This document shows, piece after piece, positions 23,949 to 30,076 of a stretch of DNA of 42,825 bases. Origin of the DNA: Nanohaloarchaea archaeon B1-Br10_U2g21 (GTDB taxonomy: Archaea; Nanohalarchaeota; Nanosalinia; Nanosalinales; Nanosalinaceae); NCBI GenBank assembly GCA_001563915.1, contig LKMP01000006.1, forward strand, positions 1-42,825, read 5' to 3'. The translations under genes and the position numbers were made by a program. Positions within the stretch are counted from its first letter, which is position 1. Each line of letters opens with the position of its first letter. A model generated the notes under the pieces. The model made no database searches. It had not been told where the DNA came from and saw only the letters and a program-made list of their open reading frames with translations.

Positions 23949-24291
23949 GATCTATAGTTGTGAAATAGAGAACTTAATAATTAGAATCGTGGCAGAATTG
24001 GTTACGAAGCATGTTTGCTGACGGCGAAATAAGTAAGGAAGTATAAAAGGAAAAATTGAGTCCTCGAATATTTCTTCATCACACATCTGTAATAGTATTA
24101 GAATCCTTCCTACAGATCTATACCGTATTCCTTATTAGATCCTGATATTTTTATCAGATTTGAACGTTGTTTAGATTGGGTTTAAGCTTTCTTTTACCGT
24201 ATCCTATTTTTGACGAGACGTCACAACGCTTAAACCGCCAGAAGGTTAGTCGGCCTTATGTATCCGCTGCATAGTGAGTTAGATAGAAACA
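23949..24291. other. Intergenic region without supported gene
   Basis: 343 bp. On the plus strand 23989-24022 resembles the D-arm to anticodon part of a serine tRNA (GTGGCAGA, TGGTTACG, TTTGCTGAC) but lacks acceptor and T-arms. A 6-bp hairpin CTGATA-TTTT-TATCAG lies at 24142-24157. A minus-strand 44-codon frame starting at an ATG near 24090 has neither acidic composition nor a ribosome-binding site. I see no other feature. Confidence 0.4.
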
Positions 24292-24378
24292 CGCCGGGGC
24301 CGGGATTCGAACCCGGGCGGGCTTTAGAAGCCCAATGGCTTAGCAAGCCATCGCGTTAAGCCACTCTGCCACCCCGAC
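24292..24378 (-). tRNA. tRNA-Ser(GCU)
   Basis: 87 nt, class II. Acceptor GTCGGGG/CCCCGGC (one T-G pair), discriminator G as usual for Ser, anticodon stem ATGGC/GCCAT around TTGCTAA (anticodon GCT), long variable arm GGGCTTCTAAAGCCC, T-arm CCGGG-TTCGAAT-CCCGG. No intron and no CCA. Confidence 0.95.
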
Positions 24379-24446
24379 ACAGTGTATAGTTTTAGATGTA
24401 GGTTAACTGTTTAAAACTGGTCGGGCTCTGAGACCTATTTTTGAGA

Positions 24447-24821
24447 TTATTTTTCTTTTGAAATCTGAAACTCAAATATTACGTATGCTATACCAAGCGC
24501 CATGAATCCTGTGAATCCATTCCAAAATGCCTGTAATACGAATTTAGCGTCATTGGTTATATGGCCTAGATTGTATATGAATTCTATGGACATCCATAGT
24601 GCTACTAGAATGACTCCAAAAAGTGCTATGCCCATGTTTATAATTCCCCATTCTCCCGACAACTTATGCACTATGCCTCCTATCAGCGCTACTACTCCAT
24701 AAAGTAATGAAACAACAGTAAAAGTATTAAGAACAGAGTTAATATATGCAAAAGTTGTTACAGACACTAGTATCACTGCTGAAATTAGTATTGGCTTTGA
24801 ATCTTTCTGACCTTGCCTCAT
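24447..24821 (-). CDS. Small integral membrane protein
   Basis: 124 residues with four predicted membrane helices (about 10-30, 36-52, 59-82, 96-118) and short charged ends. No conserved motif that I recognise. It lies 69 nt downstream of nothing on its own strand except tRNA-Ser beyond its 3' end, and is divergent from the PRC-barrel gene. Function unknown. Confidence 0.7.
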   Translation of the reverse strand: MRQGQKDSKPILISAVILVSVTTFAYINSVLNTFTVVSLLYGVVALIGGIVHKLSGEWGIINMGIALFGVILVALWMSIEFIYNLGHITNDAKFVLQAFWNGFTGFMALGIAYVIFEFQISKEK

Positions 24822-24911
24822 ATCTATGTAGTAGACTTGGACTACGTATAAATTTCGCGGTCAAAATACCCGGTATAAAGTTTTTATTTGAGCCCTATGC
24901 TGAGCGGATAA

Positions 24912-24921
24912 GGTATTTAAG
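24912..24921 (+). promoter_or_regulatory. TATA box of PRC-barrel gene
   Basis: GGTATTTAAG, centred about 42 nt before the ATG at 24959, implying a leader of about 17 nt. Confidence 0.45.
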
Positions 24922-24958
24922 TTTCTGAGGGCCTTCTTGTTGTATAAGTGGTTCAATA

Positions 24959-25234
24959 ATGGCGCAAAATATCCTTGATTTCTCCGATGTAACGGGGAAG
25001 ACGGTATATACGAACAAGGGTTCGTACTGTGGAAAAGTAAAAGATATAGAGATTGACTTGGGAAAGTTCGCTGTCAGAGCAGTAGTAGTCGGAGCTGATA
25101 AAGAGTCTTATCTTGCCCAAAAAGTTGGGGGAAGTAAAAACGTTGTTATCCCTTATAGAATGGTTCAAGCCGTTGACGATGTAATTATCATTAAGGACTT
25201 CCAGACCAGCCAGGTAGATAAAGAAGATAATTAA
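24959..25234 (+). CDS. PRC-barrel domain protein
   Basis: 91 residues, one PRC-barrel: TGKTVYTNKGSYCGKVKDIEID, then a VVVGAD strand and NVVIPYRMVQAVDDVIII. Single-domain archaeal PRC-barrel proteins include ones that help assemble the FtsZ division ring (CdpB group in Haloferax), so a cell-division role is possible but not shown here. Its 3' end overlaps the convergent M24 peptidase gene by 4 nt. Confidence 0.85.
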   Translation: MAQNILDFSDVTGKTVYTNKGSYCGKVKDIEIDLGKFAVRAVVVGADKESYLAQKVGGSKNVVIPYRMVQAVDDVIIIKDFQTSQVDKEDN

Positions 25235-26226
25235 AGTTCTTTAGGCGTCTGGCTTAGTTGGTCTGAGCCGTTACTGGTTACATGAACCGTATCTTCTATT
25301 CTTACCCCTCCTAATTCTTTCAAGTGTAGTCCTGGCTCTACAGTCACTACCATTCCTTCCTTGAACTTTTCATCACAACTGTGTGATAGAGTTGGCGGTT
25401 CATGCGTCTCTAATCCAATTCCGTGGCTGAAATACAACACATTTTTATCAGGATTAAAGCCTTTTTCTTCAACCAAACGATATTCATGTTCTTTCCATTC
25501 GGCCACTGACAGTCCTGGTTCAATCATTTCTATTAGTTCTTTTTGTATATCTCTAACAGCATTGAACAATTCTATCTGTCTTTCGTTTGGATTTTCGCAG
25601 AAAGTACGAGTTACATCGCTACAGTAATGGTCTACTCTGCACCCTGTATCAACTATTACTAAGTCTTCAGAAAGAATTTTTTTGTGTGATGGAGGCCTAT
25701 GAGGTCTTAAAACATTTCTCTGCACCAGGCTTTCTCCTTTGTTCGTTATAAATGACTCTGGGACTTTTTCTTCTATGTAAAACTTTTTTAGCTCCCCTAC
25801 GGCCTCAAATTCAGTTAATCCTACTAAATTAGGTTTTAATTCTTCAAAAGCTCTGTCAGTTATCTGGCAAGCTTCCCTAATTTTTTCTACTTCTTCCATC
25901 GTCTTTATTTTTCTTAGCTCATTTACTATATCAGTTTGCTCTACTTCAAATTTTTCAGGTAGTAACCCTTCTTTTCCGGCAATATAGACTTTATCGTAGT
26001 CTAAATTCTCAAAATGATCTAGGTAATCTTGAAGAGAGAACGCGTATCGAGCGTCAACATCTTCATACATGTAGAAACGCGGAAGCACCATTTCAACGTC
26101 TTCCTGAGTTATAAAACAATATCCGGCCATTTCTAGGCCGAAGAAGTACAAAAAGTCATAGGAACTATTTATACAAACGGTTTCTATTCCTTCATCCCTC
26201 ATTTTCTGCCTTAACCGTTCTAACAT
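25231..26226 (-). CDS. pepQ: M24 family Xaa-Pro aminopeptidase/dipeptidase
   Basis: 331 residues. An N-terminal creatinase-like domain (1-105) precedes the pita-bread catalytic domain. All five dinuclear metal ligands are visible: Asp193 (VDTGC), Asp204 (SDVTRTF), His268 (HGIGLETHE), Glu297 (TVEPGLH) and Glu311 (GGVRIEDT). It should cleave Xaa-Pro peptides in the cytosol. Length is about typical for archaeal Xaa-Pro dipeptidases. The gene symbol is a family-level assignment; substrate preference is not proven. Confidence 0.88.
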   Translation of the reverse strand: MLERLRQKMRDEGIETVCINSSYDFLYFFGLEMAGYCFITQEDVEMVLPRFYMYEDVDARYAFSLQDYLDHFENLDYDKVYIAGKEGLLPEKFEVEQTDIVNELRKIKTMEEVEKIREACQITDRAFEELKPNLVGLTEFEAVGELKKFYIEEKVPESFITNKGESLVQRNVLRPHRPPSHKKILSEDLVIVDTGCRVDHYCSDVTRTFCENPNERQIELFNAVRDIQKELIEMIEPGLSVAEWKEHEYRLVEEKGFNPDKNVLYFSHGIGLETHEPPTLSHSCDEKFKEGMVVTVEPGLHLKELGGVRIEDTVHVTSNGSDQLSQTPKEL

Positions 26227-26280
26227 AGTTACATTTTTGGAAGCCTAACGGTTTAAACTTGGGGCTCCGAAATAATTTGT

Positions 26281-26577
26281 ATGATAGAAGTCTTTGTCTC
26301 AGTAGGTTACAGCCTGATTGAGGCCTCTTGGACGGCTGCTGCAATGGCGATAAAGTATTATCTTGCTTTTACTGTTTTCAGATTAAGCATGGATGAAAAA
26401 TTAGATTTGCCGTCCTTTGAAGAAAAAGTGCTTGAAGAGTCTGCTACAGTAGTTACTGCAGTTTTCGTATTTGGTGCTTTAATGCTGGTTACAGGTGTGA
26501 ATTCTGATCCTGTTCTAAAGTTTTTCAGTGAGTTAACAGCTTTGGCTTATCTTGGCTTCCTTTTCTGGAAGTTCTAA
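26281..26577 (+). CDS. Small membrane protein
   Basis: 98 residues with about three hydrophobic segments (5-35, 55-75, 80-97) and an acidic loop between the first and second. No family recognised. It is divergent from the M24 peptidase gene (54 bp between starts) and overlaps the convergent regulator gene by 4 nt. Confidence 0.65.
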   Translation: MIEVFVSVGYSLIEASWTAAAMAIKYYLAFTVFRLSMDEKLDLPSFEEKVLEESATVVTAVFVFGALMLVTGVNSDPVLKFFSELTALAYLGFLFWKF

Positions 26578-26936
26578 CTTAAGCGAGCTTGGATTTGTGA
26601 ATGCCAGTGATCTAATGCCTCAGAGGTGATGTCCATGATTTCTTCCATGGGTAGCGTTGTATAAACATAGTATACAGTCTTATCTGTTTTACCTTCTCTG
26701 ACTAAGAGATCTTTATCTAGCATTTTTTGAAGCGCTCTCTGAACTGTTGAACGATTTCGTCCTACTTTGGATGCTATTTCCTGTACTGTAAGTTGTGAAC
26801 CATCTAAAACTTGAAAAATATCTTTTTGGAGGTCGTTTAATCCAAAGACTTCGAATACTATTTCATCTTTGGACTTATTCTCTAGTTCCAGCAATTCCAT
26901 TGAATAATATGTAAAATTCCACAGGTTTAAATTCAT
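26574..26936 (-). CDS. Winged-helix transcriptional regulator
   Basis: 120 residues. LTVQEIASKVGRNRSTVQRALQKMLDKDLL is a helix-turn-helix with recognition helix, followed by a wing (REGKTDKTVYYVYTTLP). It is like archaeal TrmB-/ArsR-type single-domain regulators. The ATG overlaps the stop of the ubiquitin-fold gene in an ATGA junction, so the two are translationally coupled. A later in-frame ATG (MELLELENK) is possible but would lose the coupling. Target genes are unknown. Confidence 0.8.
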   Translation of the reverse strand: MNLNLWNFTYYSMELLELENKSKDEIVFEVFGLNDLQKDIFQVLDGSQLTVQEIASKVGRNRSTVQRALQKMLDKDLLVREGKTDKTVYYVYTTLPMEEIMDITSEALDHWHSQIQARLS

Positions 26937-27130
26937 CCCCCTGCTATAACGTCAAAGATATTTAGTTCGTCTCCATCTTTTACTTTATGGCTCTCAGAAA
27001 TAATTTGTCCGTTTCTAGCGACTAAAACTTCCTGCTTTTCTATATCGAGCTTATCCAGTAGTTCGGAGACAGTCAAACCTTTCTCAATCTCTATTTCTCT
27101 GATTCTTTGCTCTACTAAGTCATCTCGCAC
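26933..27130 (-). CDS. SAMP/MoaD/ThiS-type ubiquitin-fold protein
   Basis: 65 residues with a GTG start at 27130. The beta-grasp pattern (TVSELLDKLDI, EVLVARNGQII, DGDELNIFDVIAGG) ends in a di-glycine, the adenylation and thiolation/conjugation site. Such proteins carry sulfur for molybdopterin, thiamin or tRNA thiolation, or are conjugated to proteins as archaeal SAMPs. No MoaE, E1 or thiolase gene is in the window. Coupled to the winged-helix gene. Which role applies is open. Confidence 0.85.
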   Translation of the reverse strand: MRDDLVEQRIREIEIEKGLTVSELLDKLDIEKQEVLVARNGQIISESHKVKDGDELNIFDVIAGG

Positions 27131-27331
27131 AATTTTTATCTTGATCTTATATCACCTTTCTTCCTCAGTCATATACTGATATTTTCCGTAACGATTCGAA
27201 GGCTTTATTCTACATCGTTTCTTAAATAATTGAAGACTGAGAGCTTGCTTTCTATGTTTTTCAGTATAACCTCTTCACTTTTTTAGATTCGTAAATAATT
27301 GTTATAGGTTAAACGTAAAGTGTATTACCAA

Positions 27332-27341
27332 AAATATTTAA
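27332..27341 (+). promoter_or_regulatory. TATA box of orphan gene 27365
   Basis: AAATATTTAA, centred about 28 nt before the ATG at 27365; predicts leaderless or near-leaderless transcription. Confidence 0.5.
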
Positions 27342-27343
27342 GT

Positions 27344-27359
27344 GTTACTAACTAGTAAC
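27344..27359. promoter_or_regulatory. Inverted repeat between TATA box and start codon
   Basis: GTTACT-AACT-AGTAAC, a perfect 6-bp inverted repeat with a 4-bp spacer, placed just after the TATA box and 6 bp before the ATG at 27365. Binding here would block polymerase loading, the usual layout of an archaeal repressor operator. The regulator is unknown; the winged-helix gene 400 bp away is one candidate. Confidence 0.5.
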
Positions 27360-27364
27360 TACAT

Positions 27365-27853
27365 ATGACTAAGTCCTCTGGCATCGCAAGAATTCCGAAT
27401 CCTGTAAATGACCAAATAAGAGTGAAAGAATCCTATAACCCTGATAATCCTCCGGCAGAATATGACCCGGATGAACACGCTTTATTTGAATTAATATCTG
27501 AAAACGGTCGAGAAGGCTATATGTTGATGAGAAAACCGGGCGAAAATGAGTTCATAAGCCCAGGGCTAAATAACAGAGAATCCTTCAACAAACTCGTAAG
27601 AACTGATGCCGCCTCAGAATGGTATGAACAACCCGAAGATTTTGAGCCACACGACCCCGGATACGACCATAAGCCAAGCTCAGTATACGGACTCAGATGC
27701 CCCTCCCTAGAAGAAATAGATGAATTTGGAGAACAGTATCAAGAAAAAGTTGAAAATGCAGAGGGAGAAGAACTAGAAGAGATACTAGAAGAGGCTTGGG
27801 AAAATGCAGCAGAGTTCGTTCCAGAAAAGAGAGAAAGACTCGGAAATATCTAA
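27365..27853 (+). CDS. Hypothetical acidic protein
   Basis: 162 residues, acidic, Pro-rich in the first third (NPDNPPAEYDPDE), helical at the end (EELEEILEEAWENAAEF). No known motif, signal or membrane segment. Its promoter holds a TATA box and a perfect inverted repeat. The stop codon abuts the convergent ogg stop with no spacer. Codon use is richer in C/G third positions (CCC, GGC, GAC) than in many neighbours, perhaps recent arrival. Function unknown. Confidence 0.65.
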   Translation: MTKSSGIARIPNPVNDQIRVKESYNPDNPPAEYDPDEHALFELISENGREGYMLMRKPGENEFISPGLNNRESFNKLVRTDAASEWYEQPEDFEPHDPGYDHKPSSVYGLRCPSLEEIDEFGEQYQEKVENAEGEELEEILEEAWENAAEFVPEKRERLGNI

Positions 27854-28705
27854 TTATACATCAATCCAGCCCTTTCTAGCAGCATGAAACAGATATTCTT
27901 GCGCATATCCTGAGTACGGTCCAAAGAACTCCCTCAAGTTACTTGAAGCATCATCATAGTTTTCAGAATACAGCTCAGGATAATATTTCTCCACTGCTTT
28001 CAAAGCCCAAGTATCTAAAGGATAAGCTTGGTAGAAACCAAGAGAGAATAATAATACACAGTCCGCAACTTTATCTCCTACACCATACAACTTTTTCAAG
28101 TCTTCGCGAGCCCTCTCATAATCCTCAGAGATGACAAGACCGCCTTCATTAAGAATCTTTACTGTTTCAGCCACATATTTTGCCCTGTAACCTAGGCCTA
28201 GATTTCGCAGATCTTCTTCTGAGGCTTCAGCAAGCTCTTCCATACTAGGGAACTTTCTTAGCTCATCTCCATCGAAATTGATTTTTTCACCAAATTTTTC
28301 CGCAATATCATCATGCATTTTTTTGATTCTCGGTATCTGCATTTGAGGAGAGCAAAGATATGATACAAGACATGGGAAAAACTCATCTTGGACAATTCTG
28401 AGACCTGAAAGCTCTTTTGAAGCCTGTAAAAGAATTTCATCTTCTGGAAAAGTCTCTCTTATATCTTCTAAATTTTGATCTATGCCTAACGCTTTTTCAA
28501 CTTCTTCTCTAGCCAGTTCCGTTTCTGCAATTATTGAGTCTCTTTTTTGTTCGACTATAATCAGCTTCTCTTTTCTAAAAGTATAGAATTTTGAATCTCC
28601 TTCTCCATACAGCTCTCCGTTGAAACGGTTCCAACAGAATGTTTGTCCGCAGGTCATAGTCAACTCAAGATCAAAGTCTGGAGCCTGAATTTTGTATTTG
28701 TTCAT
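27854..28705 (-). CDS. ogg: 8-oxoguanine DNA glycosylase/AP lyase
   Basis: 283 residues, OGG1-type. The N-terminal OGG_N domain has TMTCGQTFCWNR. The helix-hairpin-helix-GPD region has YGVGDKVADCVLLFSLG with the Schiff-base lysine Lys212 and catalytic Asp231 (PLDTWA). It removes oxidised guanine and nicks the abasic site in base-excision repair. It is the last gene of the aglB operon on the minus strand, 31 nt after the zinc-ribbon gene. Functional link to glycosylation is not implied. Confidence 0.92.
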   Translation of the reverse strand: MNKYKIQAPDFDLELTMTCGQTFCWNRFNGELYGEGDSKFYTFRKEKLIIVEQKRDSIIAETELAREEVEKALGIDQNLEDIRETFPEDEILLQASKELSGLRIVQDEFFPCLVSYLCSPQMQIPRIKKMHDDIAEKFGEKINFDGDELRKFPSMEELAEASEEDLRNLGLGYRAKYVAETVKILNEGGLVISEDYERAREDLKKLYGVGDKVADCVLLFSLGFYQAYPLDTWALKAVEKYYPELYSENYDDASSNLREFFGPYSGYAQEYLFHAARKGWIDV

Positions 28706-28736
28706 AGTTCAGTATGTGTCAGAAACTGTTTAAGTT

Positions 28737-28910
28737 TCAGTCTTCTTTGCGGTACTTGAAGAACCCTACGCCTTTTTCATCATCAGGTTTTTTGGAAGCC
28801 TCATACTTCGCTCTTTTTCTATAGCTGCGACCACACCTATGGCATTTAATTCTTTTCTCTGCTTTGCTGCGCTGTTTGAATCCGCAGTCAGGGCATTGGA
28901 AGTATGTCAC
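28737..28910 (-). CDS. Small zinc-ribbon protein
   Basis: 57 residues from a GTG at 28910 (MTYFQCPDCGFKQRSK). Cys6-x2-Cys9 and Cys23-x2-Cys26 form a treble-cleft or zinc-ribbon pair; the protein is very basic (Lys/Arg over one third between the knuckles), unlike its acidic neighbours, so nucleic-acid binding is likely. The frame stays open upstream but offers no other start; no ribosome-binding site is evident. It lies 40 nt after the GlcNAc-1-P transferase gene and 31 nt before ogg. No specific family recognised. Confidence 0.8.
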   Translation of the reverse strand: MTYFQCPDCGFKQRSKAEKRIKCHRCGRSYRKRAKYEASKKPDDEKGVGFFKYRKED

Positions 28911-28950
28911 ATCTAGTTTTTTGAGGCCTAGTTTTTTCCATTTAACTGTT

Positions 28951-30066
28951 CTATACTGCCGATAGATATGGCGCGTAACTGAACGCTAGAAGAGTGATTA
29001 TCGCCCATACTGACATTGCAGCAGTCATTACGCCTGCTATTTGTTTTTCTGTTAGCCCTCTCCGCATTAAAGGATGAGTTAAAGAATAGTTTTTGCTGTG
29101 TAGTGGCTTTAGCGTTCCGTCAGGCTGAATTTCTCCCCAAGAATGCGCATTAAACTTATTTCGAGCTTTTAACAAAAACTCGGCCATCCATGGCATGAAC
29201 AAAATTATTCCAAATTTTTCCATATCGCCTATAACCATTGCAGAAAACATCACTGCTCCGCAGAGGTAAGTTAAAGAGTCTCCTGGAAGCACTGTAGCAG
29301 GATACTTATTATAGAACAGAAATGCTAGAAGAGTTCCCGAGAGCACAAAAGTTAACGCATAGGCCTCTACCGCTCCATTCTGGTAGGCGTGTATTCCTAG
29401 AGCTGTTGAGGCAACAAAGGCTAACGCAGCTTCCATCCCGTTTATGCCTGCCAACATATTCACCACATTCGACACAAAGAGTAGGCCTAAAGGCAATAAA
29501 AGCAAGGGATAAATGAGACCCCAGTCTATAACTCCTATTACAGGAAACGTCATTGTCCATGATCCTGCTCCTACAGCTATTAATGGAAATGCGGCAGGCA
29601 GAACCATCAACATTTTTACTGCTTGATTTAGGCCTGTACGTTCTATTTCCGAATCTTTAGCGCCGAATACGACATCTACATGGCGGTGAAAAATAGTTTT
29701 TCCGGTTTCAAGATCTATTTGGATGTCTTCTCCTACTCTTTCCTCTACTAATCGAGTTATATCAACATGCACATCATCAATAAGACCTATTAGTGCTATT
29801 AATGCTGCTGAAGATACTGCAGCAAATATGAGCGATCTGTCTGTCACTGTTTCTGTGAAAAGCGCAGTTGCTCCCGCATAAAATGATATGGCAAACATAA
29901 AACCTAGAAGAACTATAACTCCTCCTGAAGTCGGTATTCTAGGCTTCCCTAATTTTTGCTGATCTTTTCCATATATTCCTGACGCAAAAAGATATTTTTC
30001 CGCTACCGGCGTGCCTAAAAGCACCGTAAGAAATCCCAATATTATTGATAGAAATAGTAGCTCCAT
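28951..30066 (-). CDS. GlcNAc-1-phosphate transferase, MraY/WecA/Alg7 family
   Basis: 371 residues with about ten membrane helices. Family motifs: KPRIPTSGG near the start, LIGLIDDV (Mg2+-binding aspartates), NVVNMLAGINGMEA, LPGDSLT, and the C-terminal LHSKNYSLTHPLMR. It transfers a sugar-1-phosphate, probably from a UDP-HexNAc, to a polyprenyl (dolichyl) phosphate, the first step of lipid-linked glycan assembly. The gene is 10 nt downstream of aglB, so glycan start and glycan transfer are co-transcribed. Donor identity is inferred. Confidence 0.9.
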   Translation of the reverse strand: MELLFLSIILGFLTVLLGTPVAEKYLFASGIYGKDQQKLGKPRIPTSGGVIVLLGFMFAISFYAGATALFTETVTDRSLIFAAVSSAALIALIGLIDDVHVDITRLVEERVGEDIQIDLETGKTIFHRHVDVVFGAKDSEIERTGLNQAVKMLMVLPAAFPLIAVGAGSWTMTFPVIGVIDWGLIYPLLLLPLGLLFVSNVVNMLAGINGMEAALAFVASTALGIHAYQNGAVEAYALTFVLSGTLLAFLFYNKYPATVLPGDSLTYLCGAVMFSAMVIGDMEKFGIILFMPWMAEFLLKARNKFNAHSWGEIQPDGTLKPLHSKNYSLTHPLMRRGLTEKQIAGVMTAAMSVWAIITLLAFSYAPYLSAV

Positions 30067-30076
30067 AACATAATAC

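Noticed and set aside
23957-24091. Minus-strand 44-codon frame beginning MCDEEIFEDS
   Set aside because: After the first ten residues composition is hydrophobic and basic, with no ribosome-binding site or recognisable family.
27220-27300. Short minus-strand open stretch upstream of the ubiquitin-fold gene (VILKNIESKLS)
   Set aside because: No ATG, GTG or TTG start in frame; only about 25 codons; probably chance.
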